From NCBI GenBank assembly GCA_024742405.1, contig JANSYP010000009.1, positions 1 to 64,000 on the forward strand: a stretch of DNA of 64,000 bases, in the 5' to 3' direction. A program made the position numbers and the translations under genes. Origin of the DNA: Paracoccaceae bacterium (GTDB lineage Bacteria > Pseudomonadota > Alphaproteobacteria > Rhodobacterales > Rhodobacteraceae). The notes under the pieces were generated by a model, which searched no databases, was not told the DNA's origin, and worked only from the letters and a program-made list of their open reading frames with translations. This document shows positions 17,001-25,214 of this stretch, in pieces (the stretch's first letter is position 1; each line of letters begins with the position of its first letter).

Positions 17001-19158
17001 TGAGGGGCCGATACTGGGGGCGCTATGGCTCGTCATTGTCGATCTCGTCTTGTCTCACTCATCGCTAAACGGAGCAATCCTGCGAGATCTTCTGGCGTCT
17101 CCGGAAACCCTGGCGCTGGACGCCGGCCGCGCCAATATCGACCGCGTGGATCGAATGGGAGGGGGGCTTCTGGGAAGTGACTGGTGGGCGGCGCCGGATT
17201 CTGACCGACCTGTCGAGGAAGATCTGGCGAACCGTGTGTCAAGAAGCCTTGCGCTGCACGACATCATCCCTCAGCTCGTCTTTAGTAGTTCTGAGCAAGA
17301 GCGCGCCTTACTGCGCGCGCGGCTCGAAGTGGCCGTAAGGCGGCTCGGGCTCTGGACGCAAGACGCAGTCGACTGGGCGTCACCTGAATTCATGGCGTCC
17401 CACGCACTCCGCCTATCGTCAAGGGAGAGCTACAGGCGGGTTAAGGAAGAGGATGCCGCGGGAAAGAAACGCGAAGGATGGGTTTACGACGGGCCACCCG
17501 GACAGAAGAAGTGGCTGGAAGAAGGGTTCGCGAAGGCCAGCTCGGAGCAGTCGGCGTTCACTCGGTCGCTCGCAGTCCGGATGGCGATGGACGATGAAAC
17601 CAAGCCCGTCAGTGTAAGCGTCGCCGATGCGGAAGAAATCCTGATGGAAACATCCAATGCCGTGCCGGTCAAGGCCGACGAAGTCGTTCATAACCCAAAC
17701 GATCCTTGGCTAGCGCGTGTCGCGGCCGCGGCATTCCTCGCCCGCTTTGGCTCGCCTGAAGATCTGGCGCGACGCCGATGTGAGATTGAATTGACTTTCG
17801 ATCAGGCACTGCTGTCCAAGGATCGGTCGAGAGCACAGTCGCGCGACGATGTCATGTACGACGAGAGGTCGCTGGCGATTGCCGGTCGCCTCTATCTTGC
17901 CGCCGCTTCCGGCGATGAGGCGGACGCGGGTCGCCTCTCGCAGTCGGTTGTTGAATTTGTGACGAGCGCTGCGCCAGCCTTCCTGAGACACCGAACTGCG
18001 GTCGGAAAGATCGACCAAAAATTACTGATCTCGATCTGCCGTCTCGCCCTCCTCGCCTGCAGAATCCCTCGACGCGCGAATTTCGGCGAGTCCGAGGCCG
18101 CCTATGACACGCGCTGCGCTGAACTGGAGTCACGCCTTCTTTCCGCGATCGAAGCAGAGCGGTTATGGCGGGAGGGCGGCGCAGAGCCTGACTGGCCGAC
18201 GCCGCCGCGGCGGCCGAGGCGTGCAAAACGGACTTTGACGATCCGCAGGAAGAGCGGTGTTGAGAAGAGCGATACGAGCGAACCGGATTGGCCAGACTAC
18301 TACCTTGACGAGAAAACCGGAACGGCGTGGCTTCGAATTCTCGAACGTCTCGGCCCAAATGCCGGACCGATATCGAAGACACTCATGCATGCCAATCGGG
18401 CGTGGCTCTTAGCAACGAACGGGCCAGGCGAGGATGGCGCAGACGACGGCGATATCGAGCGCGTTTGGACGCGAGGCCTTATGGATTACGCCGCTGCGCA
18501 TGCTCGCCACTGGCAAGAGGATACGCGCCAAGCGCTGGTGTTCGATGTCCTAAAGGCTTTTTCGGATGAAGCGTTCGTAGACGCTGCAGCGACGTTCATA
18601 GTGCAGAGCGATCTTCGTCGCATCGAAGGTGATGCGGAAGATCGAGCCTATCTAGTATCGGTGCGCGAGGCGCTCTGGCCGCGGCTCAAGCACACAAGCC
18701 ATTGGCGCAACCATTTGTGGTCAAAAAGCGACGGTATGGAAATCCATCTGAAGGAGCTCATCAGCGCCTTTTTCATGCGGACGAGTTACGGGTTCGGCGA
18801 GGGGCAGGCCTATACGAAAGGTCTGTCTGATCCAGAATTAATGCCGTTCATACCACTGCTGTTTGAGATCACGGGCGAAGCGCCTTCGTGTCCGACAATC
18901 GCATACATGTTCTTGCATATTCTCGAATGCCTGGAGCCATCGACCGCTGTAATAGCGCTCGCCGCGGCAGCAGACCGATGGGCCGAGGCAGCGAACAGTC
19001 GCTTTTGGAACGAGCTCGGTATCGGGCGACGTGTCCTTTCGATCGGGCAGAAGGCGGAACAGCTATCCGACGTTTCTGCATGGAATGCCGCCTGCGAAGC
19101 GATGATGGCGGCGGGGGTAAGGATAGACACTGAATTTCTTGAGCGAGTTCACCGTTAG
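14056..19158 (+). CDS. Giant PD-(D/E)XK nuclease plus STAND NTPase protein, Avs-like antiphage defence candidate
   Basis: The 1700-aa product has three parts. Residues 1-150 form a restriction-endonuclease-like domain: Asp57/Asp58 in PLDDVIVRG and Glu74-x-Gln-x-Lys78 in LEIQVKRS. Residues 290-560 form a STAND-type P-loop NTPase: Walker A GPSGTGKSG at about 311, Walker B LCIDGLDRF at about 376, FTARPGW at about 410, then a winged-helix-like FRHDLFTDWAV. The remaining 1100 residues are helical repeats, the likely sensor. This is the layout of Avs (antiviral STAND) proteins, which recognise phage proteins and then cut DNA. The conserved-looking N-terminus (GSQFEAKVGTHYALALLAST) lies upstream of the first usable TTG (14131). 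The frame there begins at ATT 14056 after a perfect AAGGAG at five bases, so I place the start at that ATT. Confidence 0.75.
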   Translation: MSDSSPRSTGPAGSQFEAKVGTHYALALLASTEPFGLPGTSVDRIEFQRGGQGYPLDDVIVRGRTPEGVGRCLEIQVKRSMAFTESDAKFASIVDGIVKARKIEPDRHFAVAIERTTGAIDNGVQEALELAQQTIDVASFSKLLETPGRSNKDMRAFVAAFRTHLVTSGETGDDALYDILRSFSVLTFDYARPNSITEQHDRFRARQLTSANDGSDLYGELFGLVLRADAIGGELNRSELVRKLSAVGISIGSKPTLAVARRHIEEMSRHALDDIGLTVNEFRLAREKPRRELEAMLQAAETQDGVVEISGPSGTGKSGLLRTVIEGRGAVSRILVLAPDRTPPGGWPALRSLFDIQATADEFLRDLACDGGGYLCIDGLDRFRDCAQRNTVIDLLRAGLRCPGLIVLFTARPGWEDEAAIWIGEETFGHLSNRRRLAVDGLDDDEAEALAKTSPQLAHLLRPDHPAKPLARNLLKLRLLLRTRLYTAEAISEAELANDWLASGAGTGKRAKGETRSRKRVIYAVGKGLIEGAGLVDVAGQNAQAVAGLITDGLLIEFQSDRVRFRHDLFTDWAVACVLSDNPYLIEDLVLDAPPPFWMARGFELACRMLAESASDDAWPLLLARLERVSASPGWAGLALLALVRSERAETLLDRYDALLLADSGLRAAQLIKWFIASHTQSAAPLLREFLKDGAEVPEGMTIPKGPEWVRLILWCLQRFDRLKPDALSAAVDLFQNWLVLGAFGEKSVTPILLNRYADILAADIEQRGRPLPRSHDSLPEVKYAVTDDALETARLQLGVWAQLSPDAAVRFLNAVRDSKRPEAAFSQILEFPGKLPSAAPAEFVDAFLRAIEEDEEDPHRYPTSSGRNRSYALSRVDSPFVLGRCGTAVFTETLQAAPATGTSFIRTLASFACALEDDDPDFSVEFMGESRRVVASFSYGWSRGRAPSVMVSKALLALEHWAHRRIDDGDTLEAVVGDVIGEGPILGALWLVIVDLVLSHSSLNGAILRDLLASPETLALDAGRANIDRVDRMGGGLLGSDWWAAPDSDRPVEEDLANRVSRSLALHDIIPQLVFSSSEQERALLRARLEVAVRRLGLWTQDAVDWASPEFMASHALRLSSRESYRRVKEEDAAGKKREGWVYDGPPGQKKWLEEGFAKASSEQSAFTRSLAVRMAMDDETKPVSVSVADAEEILMETSNAVPVKADEVVHNPNDPWLARVAAAAFLARFGSPEDLARRRCEIELTFDQALLSKDRSRAQSRDDVMYDERSLAIAGRLYLAAASGDEADAGRLSQSVVEFVTSAAPAFLRHRTAVGKIDQKLLISICRLALLACRIPRRANFGESEAAYDTRCAELESRLLSAIEAERLWREGGAEPDWPTPPRRPRRAKRTLTIRRKSGVEKSDTSEPDWPDYYLDEKTGTAWLRILERLGPNAGPISKTLMHANRAWLLATNGPGEDGADDGDIERVWTRGLMDYAAAHARHWQEDTRQALVFDVLKAFSDEAFVDAAATFIVQSDLRRIEGDAEDRAYLVSVREALWPRLKHTSHWRNHLWSKSDGMEIHLKELISAFFMRTSYGFGEGQAYTKGLSDPELMPFIPLLFEITGEAPSCPTIAYMFLHILECLEPSTAVIALAAAADRWAEAANSRFWNELGIGRRVLSIGQKAEQLSDVSAWNAACEAMMAAGVRIDTEFLERVHR

Positions 19159-19226
19159 ACAATCCGGTGTACGTTTCAGACTAAGTCCGCGCGAAGCTGT
19201 AAAGGGCATAAGGACTCGGAGTAACT

Positions 19227-21332
19227 ATGGCGGGTCGGAAGCAACACTTCATACCAAGGCACTTCCTCAAGGAGTTCGTCATTCCAGATGGAAACGACAA
19301 GATTTGGATGTATCGACGCGGCCTGCCAAATCCTGTTCCGGTCTCTCGTGATGATGCAGCTGCGACAAGAGATTTTTATTCGAAGCCAGCTGCAAGTGGC
19401 GCGCCAACACTCGACGACCTGATCACAGGATACGAGCACGAGCTGCGGTTTCTTGTAGAAGAAGCGCGCGCAGTGCCCGCTGCTAAAAAACTGCCTGTGG
19501 ATTTGATTAGCGAGATAGTGGCACATCTGACGATGAGAGCCGCGTACTTGCGCGAATTCATTGATGCAGGAGTGTCCGAACTAGCCTCGTCAATTGATAC
19601 TCTCATTCACCAACCTTCTAAGTTTCTTGAAAACATTGAATTACCGACACATCGGGTTCCAACAAAGTTCGAGGCTGTAGCTATGGAGCGGCTCGAGCAG
19701 CATTTGCTTGGTTCGCTTTCAAACGTGACGCCCAAAGCGACTGTTCGCTTGCTGTATCAGGCGATCCGCGAAAACTTCGATCAGCTTCAGCGGGAAGCAT
19801 CAAGTGAGCTTTTAACGTTCTTGGAGCGCTTCCAAGGGGAATTCCAGGGGACAGCTAGAAGTGTTCATGTTCAGGTTCTTGCCGAAGACCTGGTGCCTGC
19901 GAAACAAAAAGCCAGGCTAGAAGAATTTCATTGGCGCGTAGTACACTACCCATCCGGGGATGCTGTCCTACCCGATTGTGTAGCCATTGCCGAAGACCCT
20001 AATGGCTGGGGCCCATACTTGACAGCGGAATACAAAAGCATGACCCGCGTCGTCATTCCCTTGTCTCCTTTAAAACTGGCGGTCGGAAGTGCTGCGCATG
20101 ACTTCGAGGAAGTTGCAGAAATCTATAACCAAGTAGCCTGTGATAGCTGCTTTACCTTCTATCTGGCGAACCGAAGAGAGGACGTGCCACAAACGCATCT
20201 TGCAAAACTCGGTGGCACTGCACGCCAAAGAATTGCCAACGTTACTTCGTCTGCACTGCGCGAAGCAGTGAAGGATTTCATCGGCGATGCGGCGAATGAC
20301 ATTGGAGGAGCCGGGCAGCCTGTTTCATGGAATGATTTGGCGACAGGAAGTGATTTTTCTTTTTCTGTCTCCTTCAGAGATTTCGGAGACGAGACATATG
20401 CGAAAAGAGTTGGTGAAAGCCTCAAGGATGCGGTCAAAGCATTTGGAGGCTATCTCCCCATACATCGCCTCGATGGCATCACGTTTGCGGCTGACTACGC
20501 GGCAGCGCTGCAAGAACTGGATCGAGGTCAGGGCACTTCTCGCGCCGTAGACCCCTCTGCTGGCACAAGCGCTAATGACGTTGCTATGCCGCTCGCGGTG
20601 CGAAGGCACGACGGGATTAAAACGCACATAGTTCTCAAGGGCTATATTGCCGAGCAGCTGACCTCGAAAGATGAAAGTCTGCACGGGGAAGCCATTTCGG
20701 TAATCTGCTACTGTTTGGGAACAGCTGCATTCAACACACTACTGGAAGGCAAATTTCCTGGAACACTTCTCGCACCACACACCGATCCATACGAGGGCTG
20801 GCTCTATCAGTACAATGACGCATTGCTGGCGACCTATTTCTCCATCCGTCTCCTAACCCCTAACAAGGAGATGGTCGAATTCTATGCTGAGCAAGCACTC
20901 TTGAAGACTGACCAGATGATTTATAGAATAATAGATGCGCACGCGCAGTATCAAGTGGACGGCGAACATGAACGCCTCTTTGAAATTTGCGCTGACCATG
21001 TTTCAGGTTTCATGATGTCTATGACAAGGTATTTCGCAGCGCGTGCTTCGTTGATCGGTCCGCAACGGCCAATTGGGCGATTCGAACAAAAGCTCTCGCA
21101 GATTGGATTCGCGAAATGGTCAAAACTTTTTCAAGCAGATCTTGCCGGGTTTTACGACCGACTAGATGATTGGGCGAGCTTGGACGACATGCACTTTCTC
21201 AACCGACATTTTGAACGCCTATTGCTCGAAGTGGGGGTGTTGCCGGATCAATTGAATGACGGTTCGCTCTATATCCACACCTCCGACGAACAAAATGTTG
21301 TCGCGCGCTTGAGATATTCCAAATGCCTATGA
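19227..21332 (+). CDS. DUF4238-domain protein, 701 aa, probable defence-island gene
   Basis: The N-terminus (RKQHFIPRHFLKEFVIPDGN, then IWMYRRG and DFYSKP) is the signature of DUF4238, a family of unknown biochemical function often found in variable regions. The rest (residues 280-701) is an unassigned helical extension much longer than the usual 250-350 aa members. GGAG precedes ATG 19227, 69 bases after the stop of the nuclease-STAND gene on the same strand, so the two may form one transcription unit. Codon use is somewhat more AT-rich than in that neighbour, so they may also have arrived separately. No membrane segment or signal peptide is seen. Confidence 0.65.
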   Translation: MAGRKQHFIPRHFLKEFVIPDGNDKIWMYRRGLPNPVPVSRDDAAATRDFYSKPAASGAPTLDDLITGYEHELRFLVEEARAVPAAKKLPVDLISEIVAHLTMRAAYLREFIDAGVSELASSIDTLIHQPSKFLENIELPTHRVPTKFEAVAMERLEQHLLGSLSNVTPKATVRLLYQAIRENFDQLQREASSELLTFLERFQGEFQGTARSVHVQVLAEDLVPAKQKARLEEFHWRVVHYPSGDAVLPDCVAIAEDPNGWGPYLTAEYKSMTRVVIPLSPLKLAVGSAAHDFEEVAEIYNQVACDSCFTFYLANRREDVPQTHLAKLGGTARQRIANVTSSALREAVKDFIGDAANDIGGAGQPVSWNDLATGSDFSFSVSFRDFGDETYAKRVGESLKDAVKAFGGYLPIHRLDGITFAADYAAALQELDRGQGTSRAVDPSAGTSANDVAMPLAVRRHDGIKTHIVLKGYIAEQLTSKDESLHGEAISVICYCLGTAAFNTLLEGKFPGTLLAPHTDPYEGWLYQYNDALLATYFSIRLLTPNKEMVEFYAEQALLKTDQMIYRIIDAHAQYQVDGEHERLFEICADHVSGFMMSMTRYFAARASLIGPQRPIGRFEQKLSQIGFAKWSKLFQADLAGFYDRLDDWASLDDMHFLNRHFERLLLEVGVLPDQLNDGSLYIHTSDEQNVVARLRYSKCL

Positions 21333-21644
21333 AAAAAGGTATTTGCTCGCAGTGATCGCCACTCTCATTCAGTCTCTTGCGGCAGCGCACGACTTCAATC
21401 GCAAATCCTACTACAACGGATCGCGTTCAATTAGCTGCGTTGATGGAGTCTGCGGCGTAGTACCTGAAGCCACCGCCGCCATTTGGTTTGGGCGTCAGCA
21501 CCGAAACAGCTTATTATACTATGACCATTCCCTGAAAATCCGCCGAAATGTCAAAGCCAGTTCAGCGTCGCTTGCCTAAGTCGATACGGTCGTTCAGTTC
21601 GGAGCCGGAGGGATGCAACGGGGGCGCGCAGCGGGCCCCCTTGC

Positions 21645-21676
21645 CAAGATGTGCGGGTAGTACCCGCACACATCTT
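21645..21676. terminator. Stem-loop, possible terminator or operator
   Basis: CAAGATGTGCGGGT pairs with ACCCGCACACATCTTG (two-base bulge) around a short AGT loop. No T tract follows on the plus strand, so termination is only one possibility. It lies 310 bases past the DUF4238 gene. Confidence 0.4.
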
Positions 21677-21768
21677 GCGTATGTTCTTCCCAGCTCAATT
21701 CCTTGCAACAGTTGGGCGGCTGGACAGACGTTCAGCGCATGATCTGGATCGAACACATCTTCGAGAAC

Positions 21769-21796
21769 GGTCAGGTCGAACGTGAGCGACCTGACC
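21769..21796. repeat. Perfect 10-bp inverted repeat with 8-base spacer
   Basis: GGTCAGGTCG and CGACCTGACC are exact reverse complements separated by AACGTGAG. The size resembles an operator for a dimeric regulator. It is about 295 bases upstream of the first luxR-type gene. Confidence 0.5.
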
Positions 21797-22090
21797 TGTT
21801 AGCCACTTTTTTCGCTAGACCAGAGCTTCCATGGGGTCCTGTTTCTGACCGGCTCATATTAAACGAGCGATGTGTCTATACGTCCGTTTTTCAATCAGAG
21901 TTGACCATCATTTATGCGTCGAAACACATTTAGCAGTTGCACAGCAGTCGCAAAATGCAAAGAAGCGCCGGTTGCAACCGTAAAGATCGCGCCGAAGACC
22001 AGCCTTCTAGCGAAATTTCATTGACGCAGAACGAACTAGGCAATCTGCATTAAGGGAATTGATTTCGTTGGATTCGAGAAGGTGTTGCCC

Positions 22091-22849
22091 ATGACCTCTC
22101 TCACGAACAGAGTTATCGACGCGGTTGATGTGTTTCAGCAAGCTCAGCAAGATGACACCGTCTGGTTATCCGCCGTCAGTCTATCCAGAGACCTCGGGTT
22201 CAAACACATTAGCGTCGCAGAATTTGGAAAGAACCAGTATCTGCCGAGCTGGTGGAGGACGTCACTGACTGAAACCGATGGTCACGAGGAGTATGCCGAG
22301 AAGGGCTATTTGGATGTAGACCCCACCCTGCACGCTCGCCGCGGCAAGTGGTATGGAGATGTGTCATACACCAACATCCACCAATATCCTCTCATCCCAG
22401 GAAAAGAGAAACAGAGCGTTGGGTTCAGGAAACTTGTCGAGAGCACTCGACTAACCAACTACTTCACTCAATACGGCTGCGGACAGTCGGCGGACGACGA
22501 AAGCTTCCTTCTCCTCGCTGCGGACTTTTCCGACTCTGCGATCAAATGGGACCGCCATGGTCCTGAGCTTTCAATACTCGGTGGTCTCTTCACGGCATAC
22601 GTAACTCCGCCCCAAGCAAACGACAGCTCAGGGCACATTGAGTTCCTTTACCGTCTGCTTACCGCCCGGGAGCACGACGTTTTGTGCTTCCTGGCATCCG
22701 GCTTGTCCAATGATGAAATCGCATATCGTATGGGTCTCGCAGAGGTGACTGTTAGACTTCACATCAAGAAAGCTCGCGAGAAGATGGGCGCCAAAACGCG
22801 TGAACAAGCCATTGCCCTGGCTATGAAACGCGGGCTCTTGAGAATCTAG
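22091..22849 (+). CDS. LuxR-family regulator (autoinducer-binding plus HTH), first of a tandem pair
   Basis: The 252-aa protein has an N-terminal autoinducer-binding-type domain (PSWWRTSLTETDGHEEYAEK, GYLDVDPTLHARRGKWYGDV) with the Trp/Tyr, Asp-Pro and second Trp positions expected of a ligand pocket. Its LuxR C-terminal helix-turn-helix is LTAREHDVLCFLASGLSNDE, then IAYRMGLAEVTVRLHIKKAR. No luxI-type synthase is in the window, so it is a solo. ATG 22091 is chosen over an upstream GTG because it aligns with the start of its neighbour. It shares about 70 percent identity by eye with the next gene, so the pair arose by duplication. Confidence 0.85.
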   Translation: MTSLTNRVIDAVDVFQQAQQDDTVWLSAVSLSRDLGFKHISVAEFGKNQYLPSWWRTSLTETDGHEEYAEKGYLDVDPTLHARRGKWYGDVSYTNIHQYPLIPGKEKQSVGFRKLVESTRLTNYFTQYGCGQSADDESFLLLAADFSDSAIKWDRHGPELSILGGLFTAYVTPPQANDSSGHIEFLYRLLTAREHDVLCFLASGLSNDEIAYRMGLAEVTVRLHIKKAREKMGAKTREQAIALAMKRGLLRI

Positions 22850-23030
22850 TTCGACCGAGCCTTTTGAAGCCAGTCGTTTCGCTTCGTTTGCAGAACACAA
22901 CTCTGCCCAAAAATTGGTCTGAAGACTTTCTTCCTATATCGTAGGCTCAGTGTATCGTCCCGAAGCCACGCACTTTTTCGACTCTCTGCTATAGAAAAAC
23001 GATTGGTTAAAACCTCAAAGGGTACGCCCG

Positions 23031-23789
23031 ATGACCTCACTTGCGAACAAAGTCATAGACACAGTCGAGACCTTCCAACGAGCCGAGGAAAACGGCGACG
23101 TCTGGTCATCGGCGGTCGAGTTGTCCAGGGACCTCGGGTTCAAACATATCAGCATCGCAGATTTCGGAGCGAACCAGTATTTGCCGCATTGGTGGAGGAC
23201 ATCGCTCGTGGAGACCCATGGCCACGAAGAGTACATTGAGAAAGGGTACATTGACATTGACCCTGCCCTTCATGCTCGCCGTGGCAAATGGTACGGAGAC
23301 ATCTCATACACCAACATCCACCAATACCCTCTCATCCCCAGAAAAGAGCAAAAGAGCGTTGAGCACGCCAACTGGTTGGAAAGTGCGCGTCTTACCGATT
23401 ACTACATGCAGTACTGCGCCGGGCGGTCCTCAGGGCAGGAAAGCTTTCTCCTGCTGATAACCGATCTATCCGACTCACAAATCAAATGGGATCGACATGG
23501 TCCAGATCTGCCCATACTCGGTGGACTACTCACCGCGTTTGTTTCCCCGCCCCAACAAGACGATAAGTCCGGCCATGTTGAGTTTCTCTACGACCTCCTC
23601 ACCGTCAGAGAGCAAGACGCGCTTCGTTTTTTGGCGTCTGGTTTGTCCAATGATGAAATCGCCTATCGCATGGGGATCGCGGAGGTAACAGTGCGACTGC
23701 ATATCAAGAAAGCTCGCGACAAGATGGGCGCCAAAACCCGCGAGCAAGCTATAGCCTTGGCGATGAAGCGTGGTTTGCTGCGCATCTAA
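23031..23789 (+). CDS. LuxR-family regulator, second of a tandem pair
   Basis: This 252-aa protein is collinear with the preceding regulator (MTSLANKVIDTVETFQRAEE; PHWWRTSLVETHGHEEYIEK; GYIDIDPALHARRGKWYGDI) and ends with an almost identical DNA-binding domain (RFLASGLSNDEIAYRMGIAE, VTVRLHIKKARDKMGAKTRE). The close match of the recognition helices suggests the two bind the same sites and may form heterodimers. Differences cluster in the ligand-binding half (residues 100-160), which fits divergence of signal response. The 181-bp gap has no terminator-like structure. Confidence 0.85.
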   Translation: MTSLANKVIDTVETFQRAEENGDVWSSAVELSRDLGFKHISIADFGANQYLPHWWRTSLVETHGHEEYIEKGYIDIDPALHARRGKWYGDISYTNIHQYPLIPRKEQKSVEHANWLESARLTDYYMQYCAGRSSGQESFLLLITDLSDSQIKWDRHGPDLPILGGLLTAFVSPPQQDDKSGHVEFLYDLLTVREQDALRFLASGLSNDEIAYRMGIAEVTVRLHIKKARDKMGAKTREQAIALAMKRGLLRI

Positions 23790-24221
23790 CCTTTCGTTTT
23801 GCCAATGCGAGCCAGGGAAGCTTCACTCGGATTCTTCAAATTGGGCCGGTCGCAGCTACATCCGGCCCCTCGGTCTGCTTCAGAACGCCGTCAGCGCCGT
23901 AACTTCTGACATTGATTGGCGTTTCCCGTATCTGGGCGTTTTCGGCGACCTCCAATCCGCTAAGATCCGATGTCACAGCCTTCTATGAGCAGCTGTTTGC
24001 GGCCCCACTGAACCAAGTACAATTCGGCGAGTAACCTGCGAGACCGGCGCAAAACCGCCCGTCACCTAGCCATAAGCCATTGCTTTCCTTCACACCGAGA
24101 GGAGTTCCTATCGGATTCGATATATTGCGCGCCTGCGTATCACTCCCCATCGTTCCGTAGCGTAACGGCTCGTCAGTTCCAAGGTTTCCTCACAATAAGC
24201 GGACATTATAGGAGTTCAAAA
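23790..24221. other. Intergenic region, no gene seen
   Basis: About 430 bases between the second luxR-type gene and the AT-rich three-gene cluster. No domain-bearing frame and no strong repeat is visible; a promoter for the cluster is expected near its right end. Confidence 0.4.
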
Positions 24222-25115
24222 ATGGGTGAAATTTCTGTATCAATTTCCGATCAGGTAGCTGATGACGCGATTGGAGCAATTGGTTTTCCTCTAGAGTTCA
24301 ATATCCTTGGAGACTCCGCTTCTTCTACGGGCCTTTCACTTGATGTCCCAGTTCTTGGAGATGCAGAGCTTCTGAGTGTCGAACGGGATATGAATCCAAA
24401 TGCGGATATTCCCTTGTTGAGTGAACTTGGAGAGTTGTTTGAAGATGCAATTACCGACGCATTAGAGCGAGATGATCGGGGAACGCTCGACCTTGAACGA
24501 CTCACTCCAGAAGAACAAAATCTCATGAATCTCCTGAGGGGCTCACTCTCCGGCGGCTTGATTAATTTTAGCAAAAAGACAGAAGACGAGACCGAAATCG
24601 ACCAAGCCATTACAGACGTCGTTACGAAAGGTCTCATCGATTTTGCGGTTCTTTGGGCGCAATTGCGTATTGTAAGCAGACCAGATTTGGATTTAGGAAA
24701 CCCAATTCGCCTCTCAGGGTTGTCTACCCGGTCTAGAGCCAAAGCAGAAGCCTGTATCAAAGTCTTCGGAAGGCGGTTGTGTGCTAGAGTTACATCACCG
24801 TGGATTAGAGTTGATGGGGAAGAACTAACCCTACACTTCCTAACCTCAGGAAGTAAGGTTAGCATAAAGCCTCGCTTCAAAAATCTTGATTTTGTTATTA
24901 CTATCAGAGTTTTTGGCAAAACTTTCACAATCCGAATTGGATTCACGACACTAGTTAACCGATATTTTGATCGCTTGCCACCAGCTGAAGTCGCAGATCT
25001 AAGTGTTTTTGAGCAGCCGATTCCATTCTCAGATAAAATAACTCGTATAAAGAGCGTTTCTGTGAGAGATGATCCCAAAGGTGTTAGGCTGATCGCTCAA
25101 ACAGAAGTCGCATAG
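24222..25115 (+). CDS. Unknown protein, 297 aa, first gene of an AT-rich three-gene cluster
   Basis: ATAGGAG precedes ATG 24222 at good spacing. There is no signal peptide or membrane segment. The N-terminal third is acidic (SVSISDQVADDAIGAIGFPL...VLGDAELLSVERDMNPNADI). The middle is helical (LTPEEQNLMNLLRGSLSGGL) and the last 110 residues are basic and beta-rich (WIRVDGEELTLHFLTSGSKV, DFVITIRVFGKTFTIRIGFT). That repeated-strand C-terminus could be a membrane-binding or assembly domain. No family is recognised. It is 99 bases upstream of an exported protein gene on the same strand. Confidence 0.6.
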   Translation: MGEISVSISDQVADDAIGAIGFPLEFNILGDSASSTGLSLDVPVLGDAELLSVERDMNPNADIPLLSELGELFEDAITDALERDDRGTLDLERLTPEEQNLMNLLRGSLSGGLINFSKKTEDETEIDQAITDVVTKGLIDFAVLWAQLRIVSRPDLDLGNPIRLSGLSTRSRAKAEACIKVFGRRLCARVTSPWIRVDGEELTLHFLTSGSKVSIKPRFKNLDFVITIRVFGKTFTIRIGFTTLVNRYFDRLPPAEVADLSVFEQPIPFSDKITRIKSVSVRDDPKGVRLIAQTEVA

Positions 25116-25214
25116 ACATATCGGCATTATAATATAAATGCGATGAACTTGCACCCGATCGAAACGATTCGTGAAAGATTCTGTAGCTATAGCTAAGTAC
25201 TGAAGGAGGCACAA

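Larger units (their letters stand above)
21333..22090. other. Intergenic region with two strong inverted repeats
   Basis: About 760 bases with no credible gene; the frames at 21343 and 21703 have no domain and poor composition. Two inverted repeats (listed separately) are the only clear structures. The base composition changes along the stretch, so it may contain a junction between cargo segments. Confidence 0.45.

Noticed and set aside
21703-21933. 76-codon frame upstream of the luxR pair
   Set aside because: It contains the perfect inverted repeat, lacks a binding site and resembles no family.
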